From the NCBI GenBank assembly GCA_002786715.1, contig PCTW01000044.1, positions 1-64,000 on the forward strand: a stretch of 64,000 nucleotides of DNA, written 5' to 3'. Position numbers and translations under genes: made by a program. The notes below the pieces were generated by a model. It was not told the origin of the DNA. It ran no database searches and saw only the letters and a program-made list of their open reading frames with translations. Origin of the DNA: Bdellovibrio sp. CG22_combo_CG10-13_8_21_14_all_39_27. Its GTDB lineage: Bacteria; Bdellovibrionota; Bacteriovoracia; Bacteriovoracales; Bacteriovoracaceae. Positions 53,101 to 61,152 of this stretch are shown one piece after another; position 1 is the first letter of the stretch; every line of letters starts with the position of its first letter.

Positions 53101-56100
53101 GGTAACTTTTAAAATATCATCTCGATGTTTATTTAAAAAATTAATGTAATCATCAAAAATCAAATTTCCATTGGCATCTTTAATAGCATAACGTTTAACT
53201 AGAGCATTAATTCTGTTCTCATAGAGTTCCGTTATATGAATACTTTTTTCAACCTTCGGCCCATCCCCATAATTCCAAACCTTATACTTTGCACGATTTG
53301 AAAACCTCACTTCAGTGGTGACTTCACTGGCAATATCATCAAGGTATCCTTTTTCCAGGTATTGCCCTTTTTTGAAAAGCTTGATGTATTCAAGCTTATC
53401 TCCATTCGGAGTTGGCTTTAAAAAGACGATGGCATCATCGCCATTTTTGAGTTTGATAATCGTGGCATCAGCCCCCTTCACGGGATCTAAACTTAAACTA
53501 CCTTTTCTTAGCTCAAATAAAATATCATCTTTAGCAGCATTTAAAGGCTTTGAAAGATTTGTGATTTTAGAGTTTTTTTCAATTCTTTGAACTAAATCAG
53601 CATAACTGTTTTCAGCTTCAGCTTTACTAAGCACCGAAGGATATTCATCAAAGTAGGCACCGAATCCACCAGAGTCTCCGATGTGAATCAACTTTCCATC
53701 GACCGTTTCAAAATATTTTAAGCCTGTTGTTTTTGCATATTCTTTTAAACTGACCGATTTCCCTTCAGAATAAACTCTATAATGCTCTGGCAGAAAATCA
53801 TTTCTCAAAATCAGTAAATCTTCTTTGCCGTTGAGAGACTTTAAGCTTATTAAGTTCTCAGGTACTAAATCTTTGGCAGTAAACTTCCCCGAATTCATTA
53901 AGGCTTCAATTTCATCTGCATTTTTATTCAAAAAGCTGGCAAAGTTTGGATCTTTTGAGGCTTTTGCCACATCATCGATGACCTGCTTATAGCTCGCCAC
54001 CGGAGCATCTTCGATGACTTCAAACATGGCCTGTCGAGCATTCTTATTTCCAAATCGATTTGTCACGCGGATGGCATTTCCGTCTGATAGTCTTAAGAGA
54101 TCGCCAAACTCAGGAGGAAGGTCACTCAGTCTTGTATATTTTGCTTTGGCAAAAGGATTCCATCTGCTTTTCTCTAGGGAGAAAACGAAAGAGTCTGAAT
54201 ATAAGTCTGGATCTTTAACTAAAAGATAGCGTATTCCATCTTTTGGATTATGGGCCCAGACCAAATTTTCAGGTTGAAGCATTTCTTCTTTGATTTTTCC
54301 CGATTTTAAAAGCTCAGCAAGATTTGATTTATGCAACTCTCTAAAAGCTTTCAATTCTTCAGCGTTAATTCCTCTCGCTGCTTCAAATGCAATCCCTCTT
54401 GCCGGAATAACTTCTCTAAATCCTTTACCTGCTAAACCCGATCGTAAAAGATTATCTATCTCATCAGTCGTATAACCTGCTTCTTTTAAGATCCTGGCTT
54501 TTTGACGAATTTCATCTGAAGTGTAAGAGAAAACTTTTGCTCCTCTTTCTGCTCCTACTTCATGGGCTTGAAACAATCCATTCTTTAATTTAGAAACCTC
54601 TTCTGCTTTCATGGCTTTCGTATTTCGACCAGTAAGTCTCACCGCTTCAAGAAAGCGATCTTCTGGAACCATTTCTGCATTTTTTAATATCTCTCCACTA
54701 TGAAAATAGCGCTTCCCATCGAGCTTCAACGCCATTCGCGACGGCTTTGATTTCCAGTTATTAAATTCGATAAGAAGTTTTTCTTTAGTGGAAGGATCTT
54801 GAACAGCTTGAATCCGAGTCATCAGATCTCTTTCCGCCTCAACTACTTTAGTTTTCGAAATCGTTTTGACGAACTCGTCTTCATACCGAAGCTCAGGAAA
54901 AAGTTCATCAATAACTTTATTGAGTTCAATTTTTTGTGGACTCTTTGTAAAAAGGTCATCCAAAACGACAGCTCTATTAGCTTGAACTTTCGTTAAATAA
55001 TCAGCTCTAAGAGCTTCATACTTTCTTGCATCTTCAACTAAAGCCGACATTTCAGTAGGACTCATACTAGGAGAGCGAGGAGCCGAAAGTCGTGTTTCCA
55101 AAATGGCCATTTCTTTGGCAACATCATCAACATTATTGAGTGCAGCCGTAGCGCGTCCACTTAATCCAACAGAACGAACCCCACCTGAAACTACAGCATT
55201 TACTTTTCCACTTAAAAGATCTCCGGCCTTAATTCCTTTTGTGAAGGCAGCTCTTGTTAACTTATTATCAAATGGAAACGTTACAACTTTAAAAGTTGTT
55301 CCTACCGTCTTGCCACCCAGCTGCAAAGTTGTTTTACCTGAGCGAACAACTAATCGAGTTAAGCCGTTATCCATCATTCTACCAACGCGAGATAATGCCA
55401 GCATGGTAGATTTGTGCAGTGGTGAATTGAGGTATCCTTTTCCTAGTGTTGTAGCGGATCTTAAAGTCCACTTACCAGCAGCAGTGCCGACCTTCGCCAA
55501 TTTATCTAAGCGAGTAAGTTGAACTGCTTTTCTCAATTTATCAGAAACTTTTAAAGTTCGACCTAATTTTACGGCCGCATTAGTTCCATGCTTAATGACT
55601 GAGAAAGCTCCCCCTGTTAGAAATGAGGGCACTATTTCTGCCAGCACATTACCGAGAACTGAACAGCCTCCTCGAATCATGCTTTTGCAAGACAGACAGT
55701 CGAATCCTTCGAGAGGCTCGTTACATTTAGACAAGTGCGGAACACCTTCCCATTCCTGGCAAAAGACATCCGACTTGATCCACTCTTTCATCATAGTCAT
55801 TAGACCTGACCACATTTTTCCCATTGATCCTGGAAAATCGTCAATCAGAGCTTGAAAAATACCAGGTTCTTCACTTGCCTGGGCCAGTGCGAGTTGGCCA
55901 TTTGAAGTTTTATCTTCAATTCCCCAAAAATTATTCCAACCTGAAATTACTTTTTTCTTACCCCATTCATAACCCATGCCGAGTAATTCCCAAGTTCCCT
56001 TAAGGAAATTCCAAGCGGCATCCACAAATCCTGTCATGAGCTGTGCAAAACAGTTGTCATCACTTACATCACAGTTTTTTGGCATCGCTTTTTGAAGAGC

Positions 56101-56625
56101 ATCTTGAGCATTTAAGAGTTTTAAAATGGGTCCCACAATTGTGGTTGAAGAGCTCACAAGAGCACATTTAAAATCATCACCACATTGACTATTAATTTGA
56201 GACTTTTTCTCTTCCGTACATTGATTTTCACTATGCTGTGCTAATTGAAGCAGTGAAGGAGGCAAGTCTGGGTTAACGTTTTGATCGGCACGACATTGAG
56301 TTTCACCTGAAACAAGGGGTGCTCCTTCTAAGATTGATTGCACAAGGATAATCTTATCATTAGTAATTTTTATTGACTGTAAATACCCTAAGCAACGATC
56401 GTCAATTTCTTTGCCATCATAAAACTTATCAATAGCTTCAGCAGAGCTGCCTTCAGCGGGTAGGCATTGTTCTTGAATAGCTTTTTTAGTTAACTCTTGA
56501 GCTTCTTTAACGAGGTCAGGAAGACATTTTCCGGCAGGACAATCTTTTTCGAAATTAAACGAATCAGCGAGAAGAGATCCGCTAAAAAATGAAAGAAATA
56601 GAATTAATATAATGTTCTTACTCAC
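50182..56625 (-). CDS. Giant secreted Fic / ADP-ribosyltransferase-like protein
   Basis: Predicted exported protein of about 2147 aa. A GTG start at 56625 fits the GGA seven bases upstream (TTG at 56631 lacks spacing); signal NIILILFLSFFSGSLLA. Residues 20-330 are Cys-rich; about 330-500 contain repeated hydrophobic, possibly membrane-active segments; about 750-1300 hold four diverged modules of about 130 aa. A Fic domain begins near 1470 (LNTQTMKKIHLKMMEGG), is interrupted by a coiled coil (about 1565-1675) and carries HPLGNGNGRTTR at 1725-1736. The last 250 residues have R1931 (WRGL), STS 2016-2018 (YSTSKD) and Q2081-x-E2083 (QQEV), the R/S/E signature of ADP-ribosyltransferases. I infer a bifunctional toxin or effector. 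Confidence 0.7.
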   Translation of the reverse strand: MSKNIILILFLSFFSGSLLADSFNFEKDCPAGKCLPDLVKEAQELTKKAIQEQCLPAEGSSAEAIDKFYDGKEIDDRCLGYLQSIKITNDKIILVQSILEGAPLVSGETQCRADQNVNPDLPPSLLQLAQHSENQCTEEKKSQINSQCGDDFKCALVSSSTTIVGPILKLLNAQDALQKAMPKNCDVSDDNCFAQLMTGFVDAAWNFLKGTWELLGMGYEWGKKKVISGWNNFWGIEDKTSNGQLALAQASEEPGIFQALIDDFPGSMGKMWSGLMTMMKEWIKSDVFCQEWEGVPHLSKCNEPLEGFDCLSCKSMIRGGCSVLGNVLAEIVPSFLTGGAFSVIKHGTNAAVKLGRTLKVSDKLRKAVQLTRLDKLAKVGTAAGKWTLRSATTLGKGYLNSPLHKSTMLALSRVGRMMDNGLTRLVVRSGKTTLQLGGKTVGTTFKVVTFPFDNKLTRAAFTKGIKAGDLLSGKVNAVVSGGVRSVGLSGRATAALNNVDDVAKEMAILETRLSAPRSPSMSPTEMSALVEDARKYEALRADYLTKVQANRAVVLDDLFTKSPQKIELNKVIDELFPELRYEDEFVKTISKTKVVEAERDLMTRIQAVQDPSTKEKLLIEFNNWKSKPSRMALKLDGKRYFHSGEILKNAEMVPEDRFLEAVRLTGRNTKAMKAEEVSKLKNGLFQAHEVGAERGAKVFSYTSDEIRQKARILKEAGYTTDEIDNLLRSGLAGKGFREVIPARGIAFEAARGINAEELKAFRELHKSNLAELLKSGKIKEEMLQPENLVWAHNPKDGIRYLLVKDPDLYSDSFVFSLEKSRWNPFAKAKYTRLSDLPPEFGDLLRLSDGNAIRVTNRFGNKNARQAMFEVIEDAPVASYKQVIDDVAKASKDPNFASFLNKNADEIEALMNSGKFTAKDLVPENLISLKSLNGKEDLLILRNDFLPEHYRVYSEGKSVSLKEYAKTTGLKYFETVDGKLIHIGDSGGFGAYFDEYPSVLSKAEAENSYADLVQRIEKNSKITNLSKPLNAAKDDILFELRKGSLSLDPVKGADATIIKLKNGDDAIVFLKPTPNGDKLEYIKLFKKGQYLEKGYLDDIASEVTTEVRFSNRAKYKVWNYGDGPKVEKSIHITELYENRINALVKRYAIKDANGNLIFDDYINFLNKHRDDILKVTQEGSNPNIGLKNFAKATTDKGDELYLAVSPSLRDSTVIFTPSGPKSLSEVLKDGKLVLSDGRTIIRDSAGKYSYNKTPKSLENFQLVDAVGNSEKQLSNRISDFSNHLKGKGQTLTPELEQKVLLSLEQSMQYSAKKGTGVFTSTTEDLKAIVKIFDNNSVPREYSDYLIRSGYAARPPTSILGFADEGLSPFANASFQKRKDIFVRNLEQEFAGKMRRAPSQTAKLSSEEIKRLSENLDGMYFVDYQHHSDELLRMAKGETRLADSKLRLKYNENGDKAFENFQNASVWLNSEKPPLNTQTMKKIHLKMMEGGVENLQPQYMGAMRPSQVYGNASRGISPEAVKVLRENPYVSFLETGRTSDGLIKGQIWYPNVEVISEDALNLIRKSNPEVVEYIELRRALLAKESAISDRLSALNRVKPNLEAEVSRLEAELVELNKSRLNPNFADKLEEVSSNLDAAKLRLSKVDDEVSAARSAINQESSEIKQQLMGLNSDASRMNKNLVDALTEEALQRFNKKRDALGVIDTPEKYDRFVDDLAELQRDMVSIHPLGNGNGRTTREFALYYPLKREGFPPPRILDTNNDLYQPLSAWSKEIKEGIRNSQKLIDDFEYRSRMGLKLEESPYLLSPKAPPETMELTFKLQGKKDVLTRVEKVDPNLFHHYRMQVIESDNALKELVRTGKDPSGTWDFIDKKATELYKRDNIYFDHQKKGLERLGLGPVTREFKDVYGKAVSADPLLYERKMSQFYDDQVVWRGLASKNSVKSEEELINFFRESNNHMASNAVLGKRLSKADDIRKAGLDDLEKYRKAIEVDGDEGIVRMAKDHSETGPMYGQSWGYSTSKDRKVGKAFAQGAMVVAPYGQHQKFQHLLKQRVLVGGMKAKTDVDLSRLKNLRNEFSYKYPRQQEVMGVGAMDPDAIQVVQTLDEAGKATTTYLRNPERPYEVLVIKGEVNPGDKIPRDLIEKVIDLRN

Positions 56626-57136
56626 AATCAATTCCTTTAATCATTTCATCAGCGAGTTTTGTATGTTGAAAATTCGCTTCACTTGATAGAACTTTTGAAA
56701 AATACATTTTCCCACGACATTCTATGTAATAACTTTTTTCAATATAATGTTTATTATTATGAGTATATTTAACACCGATGCTATTCACTCGGTGCCCTTT
56801 TGAGTTGAGTTCTGATGAATAAGGAAAAACTTCATCAATTATTGCACCAATTTTTTTGGCCCAATTCAGCTTGAGTTGTTTGAATTGATCCTGATTTTTT
56901 TTCATTGATGCTACTTCAAACTCAAAGTTGTCTCCACTTGCGAGAAAGCTAAGATTACTTCTCTGTCCCATCATGTGCGGAGAAAAAAGAATATAAGGAA
57001 ATCCCATCACATTCTTTTTTAACTCCCAATCTTTACTTGGAGTTAAAATGAGTTGCCCTTTCTCTTTAAAATCGAGATTTTCGCAACGAGAGAACACTGG
57101 ATAGAATAAAAATAAACCCAAACACAACCATTTCAT
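56618..57136 (-). CDS. Small exported protein preceding the giant toxin-like gene
   Basis: A 172-residue protein with signal MKWLCLGLFLFYPVFSRC and a mature part with a beta-rich start (GQLILTPSKDWELKKN) and two Cys near the C-terminus, reminiscent of small PsbP/DcrB-like folds. Its 3' end overlaps the start of the giant gene by eight bases, giving translational coupling. It could be an export partner, chaperone or immunity protein; I do not recognise it. Confidence 0.6.
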   Translation of the reverse strand: MKWLCLGLFLFYPVFSRCENLDFKEKGQLILTPSKDWELKKNVMGFPYILFSPHMMGQRSNLSFLASGDNFEFEVASMKKNQDQFKQLKLNWAKKIGAIIDEVFPYSSELNSKGHRVNSIGVKYTHNNKHYIEKSYYIECRGKMYFSKVLSSEANFQHTKLADEMIKGIDCE

Positions 57137-57204
57137 GGTGGACTCATCGACAATATCCGACCAAATGCTTAGGATTATTTTAAAATGAATGTAAAATTAA
57201 AGTC

Positions 57205-58218
57205 TTAGAGTCCTAGTTCGGAGGTTAGACAGACCTTTCCCCGTCCAGTTTCTTTTGCTTGATACATCATCTTATCGGCCTGAGCGATGATATCCTCTCT
57301 GTTCTGGGCATCTTGTGGAAAGAGAGAAATTCCAATTGAAACAGTTAATCTAAAAGTTTTAACTGCATCTTCATGAATGTCTTTTTCTTTTGCCTGAAAA
57401 TGACAATTTTTAACTGTATTGAGAATACGATAGCCAATCGTTTTGGCGAGCTCAAGATCAACATCTCTAATGATTAGTACAAACTCATCTCCGCCATAAC
57501 GATAAATCAGGTCAGTCTCCCGCAGGCAAGCTCGTAAAATATTGGCCATATCAACTAATATTTGTGTTCCTACTAAATGCCCGTGACCATCATTGACGCT
57601 TTTAAAATGATCAATATCTATAAAGAGTACAGCAAAGCCTTCTTTATGATTGGAATATCTTATAATGGCCTCATCTAGGTCCTTAAAGAGTTTTCTTTGA
57701 TTAAACAAACCGGTGACATCATCAACATGAACAAGATGTTCAAGTCTTCTCATCTCATCAAATTTAATCTGCCGCTTTGATTGAGATTGAAAAAAATGAA
57801 CGAGATAGTCCCATAAAACAGGATCACATTGAATTGCTTCCAGAACAGCGTAAACTGTTTGTTTTTCGCTTTTGGAAATCGTAAAACAGATGTCATCATT
57901 TCCATTGGTAACCCAATTGAACTCTTCACCCTTTTGAATTAGCATCTCAATTAATGATGCATGATTTTGTTGATTTTGAGGTTCGCATTGTTTTTTATTC
58001 CAAACAATTCTTGATGTATTTAAAATTTCACTCGCTTTGGTTGCAGGTGTATCAATTGGTAAAGAATAAGCAACCATTAGTTTTATATTGAATGCATCTT
58101 TGAAAAAGCTTTCAACGGCAAAGCAAAAACTTTTACCAAAAGTTAATTTATCAAATGAAGACATAAAATCTAAAAGTTTATTCATCTCAGATGTCTTTTT
58201 TTCATTAGCTGCATTCAA
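57205..58218 (-). CDS. GGDEF diguanylate cyclase
   Basis: Cytoplasmic enzyme of 337 aa making c-di-GMP from two GTP. The C-terminal 165 residues form a GGDEF domain: LVHVDDVTGLFNQRKLF, VLFIDIDHFKSVNDGHGH, and the active GGDEF at 242-246. The autoinhibitory I-site R233-E-T-D236 is intact, five residues before it. The N-terminal 165 residues are an unrecognised sensor-like region without membrane helices. Start is a TTG at 58218, six bases after the stop of the receiver/coiled-coil gene, implying an operon. An ATG at 58185 is possible. Confidence 0.9.
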   Translation of the reverse strand: MNAANEKKTSEMNKLLDFMSSFDKLTFGKSFCFAVESFFKDAFNIKLMVAYSLPIDTPATKASEILNTSRIVWNKKQCEPQNQQNHASLIEMLIQKGEEFNWVTNGNDDICFTISKSEKQTVYAVLEAIQCDPVLWDYLVHFFQSQSKRQIKFDEMRRLEHLVHVDDVTGLFNQRKLFKDLDEAIIRYSNHKEGFAVLFIDIDHFKSVNDGHGHLVGTQILVDMANILRACLRETDLIYRYGGDEFVLIIRDVDLELAKTIGYRILNTVKNCHFQAKEKDIHEDAVKTFRLTVSIGISLFPQDAQNREDIIAQADKMMYQAKETGRGKVCLTSELGL

Positions 58219-58224
58219 AAGTGC

Positions 58225-60987
58225 TTAATCCTTTAAATCATTATTTTTAGAAAGACGATTTGCCTCAACAGTCATATCATCCTCAAGAAGTTGAATAGAA
58301 CCTCTTAGGGTCTTCATCATTCGTTGAAGTCTCTCCTCAAGCTTGATTTTATCTTCACGGCTTTTCTGTTCCCTAATAACGACATTTTCCATATTGAATT
58401 CGAGCTGATCAATTTTTCTTTTCAGCTCAAGAATTTTCATATCTCTGGTTTTAACTTGAGACTCAGAATCCATTGTTACCAATTCCAGCTTTGCCTCGAG
58501 CTCTTTCTCACGATGCTTCACTTGATTTATATCAAGTCTGACTCGTCCTTCAAGACGATCGATTTCCTTGTGGGCTTGACGAAACTTTTCTTCCGCCATC
58601 AATCTCTTTTCCTCACCAATTTTAAGGCGATACTTCAGCTCATCCACTTCATCAGCATGTCTTTTCTTGCTAATTGTGACTTCGACTTTGGCATCATCGA
58701 GCTCGGCTCTCAAGCTTAAATTCTCTTGATCAAGTTGAGCATTCTCGCTTTTAAGTACCTTTATTTCGGCCAACATTTTCTCTCTGTCTTCTCGCAACTG
58801 CCTGATGGTTGCTTGCAATCTGACCAGATCACCTTCATTGACATAAGTTTGGGCGACGTCAACCTGAGTTGAAAAAGTCATAACGCCTTTTTCTTTTTTG
58901 CCCGAAGTTGCTGGCGAAGCAATTTCTTCTTCAAGCTCTTCAACGTCCTCACTATCTTCTTCTTCAAATAAATTTTCGGTCTCTGTTTCTTTGGCGATTT
59001 GCTTACTGGACATGATCATTGTGACGTCAGTTTCATCGGACCCTGTATCAACATCAAGATCATCAAACTCGCCGGTTTTCTCATCAATTATATCTTCGTC
59101 ATCGGAAGACAGATCAATAGCATCTTCGTCCTCTTCAAAAGCTGGCATTCCTTTTTGCATAACAATTGTTTTATCGGTATGATCATCTTCCTCACTAAAG
59201 AGTTCATCATCAGCAAAACTTCCAGTGTCATCAGAATGAATTTCTTCTTCATCGGTTGCTGAAAGCTCTGCGAGATTCAACTCTCCAGATCCTTCATCAA
59301 AGTCATCTGCACCTATTTCAACATCTTCTTCGCTTAAAATTTCTTCATTTTCTTCCGCACCTAAGACAAGTTCCTCTTCTTCAGCTTCTGATTCCCCATC
59401 CGTGCCAAGATCAAATCCCGCATCTTCATCCGAATTGAGATCGATTCCAGAGTCATCATCACCTAAGACAAGCTCTTCGGAGTCTTCACCTAATTCGAGA
59501 GCACTTGAGTCACTATCATCACTTAAATCGATTCCTCCAGCATTATCATCACCGAGCTCTAAGCCTTGACCTTCGTCTTCAAGATCAATTCCTCCCAATT
59601 CAATTCCAGCATTTTCACTATTATCATCCTCACCTAAGTCTAGCCCTTCACTCTCTTCGTCACTGGCAAATTCCAATCCTTCATTTTCATCTTCAATTTC
59701 AACTTCCTCTGGGGCAGAGCTGCCGAACTCTAATCCAACATCCTCAGCATCCGATTCTTCATCTATGCTAAGCTCACCTGTCTTTCCTTTCGAAACACTC
59801 ATATCGACCTCTTTGGAGGGAGCCAAATTTTGACTATCTATATTTGGTAATTCAAGATCATCTTCTGACGGAATTTGCATTTCTAATTCGTCATTCTGAG
59901 AAGTTTCACTTTCTACAGCTTCAGATTCTTCAGAAGCAGCTTCCAACTGAGAAATTTCAACTTCATTCTCTTCTTCTTCCCCGAATTCAAGCGAATCTTC
60001 TGCTATTTCTTCTTCGACAGCTTCCTCGGACACTTCCGGATCATCAATGATGAGCTCTTCATCATCATCGAGAGAAATTTCTCCCTCTTCTGAGAGATGT
60101 TGAGACTCGTTAACTTCAATGTCTATTTCATCTTCATCGTCTATAACTAATTCATCTTCTTCAGAATCTAAATTTATTTCACTTTCTTCTGATACTTCAT
60201 CATCAGGAAGTTCCAAAATAAGTCCATCTTCCTCGTCTTCTTCTATACTGATTGAAGCCTCTGAATCTATCGCTATCTTCTTTCCAGGTTCTGTTTTATC
60301 TTGCCAGTTAGGCAACTCCATATTTCCACTTTTTGCATTAACCGGCTCCGAAGAAGTCACCCCCTCTCCGAAAATAAAATCAAATTTAGCTTGGATTTTT
60401 TTATTAATTTCTGAATTCTGGAGGGCCTTTGAAGTGTTTGAAGAATGCTTATCGATAAGCTTTCTTACTTCACTAGAAACTTTAAACTCACTTATATCTC
60501 GATCTTCAGTATTTTCTGGAGATAAGTCTTCTGAGGATGGTAATGTTTTTTTCTTTGGAGTCGAAGCTTTGCCTAAATGAATTGGCTCAAATCCAGAGTC
60601 ATCAGATTCGGGATTAAGCTCAAGATAAACCGCCATTTCAATTTCATTAACGGCCTCTTCAAGATGTCCTACTGTAAATGGTTTTCTTAAGTAGGCATGT
60701 GCTGCGGACTTACCTTTTTGATGCTTCTTTAAATCTTTAAGAGAGAGCTTGCTTGTTGCAATAAATCGATAAATCCATTCATTTTTAACTAATGAAGCAG
60801 AGAATTTTTCACGCTTCTTTTGATCTTCATCAAAATCAATAACGAGAAAGACATTGTCTTCCTCTGGTACATCATCAAGCCATTCGAGAATTTGTTCCTC
60901 TTCATGACTAACCAATAAACTTTCATGACCGAGACCTTCAACCATCTCAATGAGTTGTGGATCTGCGGTATAAAAGATGATTCTCAT
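58225..60987 (-). CDS. Receiver-like / acidic linker / coiled-coil protein
   Basis: A 920-residue cytoplasmic protein. Residues 1-120 form a receiver-like domain: RIIFYTADP (acidic pair incomplete), D51 in FLVIDFDED as possible phosphoacceptor, and the conserved Lys in LRKPFTV. Residues about 140-700 are an extremely Asp/Glu/Ser-rich linker with repeated LxLGxDxxG units. Residues about 715-905 form a coiled coil. This layout resembles the myxobacterial polarity/motility proteins AglZ and FrzS (receiver plus coiled coil), but the acidic linker is unusual. The second of two adjacent ATGs is chosen (GAGG upstream). Operon with a diguanylate cyclase. Confidence 0.72.
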   Translation of the reverse strand: MRIIFYTADPQLIEMVEGLGHESLLVSHEEEQILEWLDDVPEEDNVFLVIDFDEDQKKREKFSASLVKNEWIYRFIATSKLSLKDLKKHQKGKSAAHAYLRKPFTVGHLEEAVNEIEMAVYLELNPESDDSGFEPIHLGKASTPKKKTLPSSEDLSPENTEDRDISEFKVSSEVRKLIDKHSSNTSKALQNSEINKKIQAKFDFIFGEGVTSSEPVNAKSGNMELPNWQDKTEPGKKIAIDSEASISIEEDEEDGLILELPDDEVSEESEINLDSEEDELVIDDEDEIDIEVNESQHLSEEGEISLDDDEELIIDDPEVSEEAVEEEIAEDSLEFGEEEENEVEISQLEAASEESEAVESETSQNDELEMQIPSEDDLELPNIDSQNLAPSKEVDMSVSKGKTGELSIDEESDAEDVGLEFGSSAPEEVEIEDENEGLEFASDEESEGLDLGEDDNSENAGIELGGIDLEDEGQGLELGDDNAGGIDLSDDSDSSALELGEDSEELVLGDDDSGIDLNSDEDAGFDLGTDGESEAEEEELVLGAEENEEILSEEDVEIGADDFDEGSGELNLAELSATDEEEIHSDDTGSFADDELFSEEDDHTDKTIVMQKGMPAFEEDEDAIDLSSDDEDIIDEKTGEFDDLDVDTGSDETDVTMIMSSKQIAKETETENLFEEEDSEDVEELEEEIASPATSGKKEKGVMTFSTQVDVAQTYVNEGDLVRLQATIRQLREDREKMLAEIKVLKSENAQLDQENLSLRAELDDAKVEVTISKKRHADEVDELKYRLKIGEEKRLMAEEKFRQAHKEIDRLEGRVRLDINQVKHREKELEAKLELVTMDSESQVKTRDMKILELKRKIDQLEFNMENVVIREQKSREDKIKLEERLQRMMKTLRGSIQLLEDDMTVEANRLSKNNDLKD

Positions 60988-61072
60988 CATCCACCTCTAG
61001 ATTCCAGTTTAAAGGTCGCAAAGAGTCCGCGCAACTATAGGAAATTTATGGCAATTTTGACCTTATCTCCTG

Positions 61073-61101
61073 TTGTTCAAAGAACAATAGTCGTTTAGAA
61101 T
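61073..61101 (+). promoter_or_regulatory. Candidate promoter of the L,D-transpeptidase operon
   Basis: TTGTTC, 17-base spacer, TAGAAT, about 50 bases before the ATG at 61153. The -35 overlaps a TTGTTC-AAA-GAACAA dyad (61073-61087), which could be an operator. Confidence 0.55.
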
Positions 61102-61152
61102 AAGAGATGAATGCTAAAGATAAGGCCAAGAATTGGCGAAAGGTAATGTGTT

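Noticed and set aside
58898-60580. Several Ser-rich plus-strand reading frames
   Set aside because: They are antisense to the acidic Asp/Glu/Ser linker; repetitive codons keep the other strand open.
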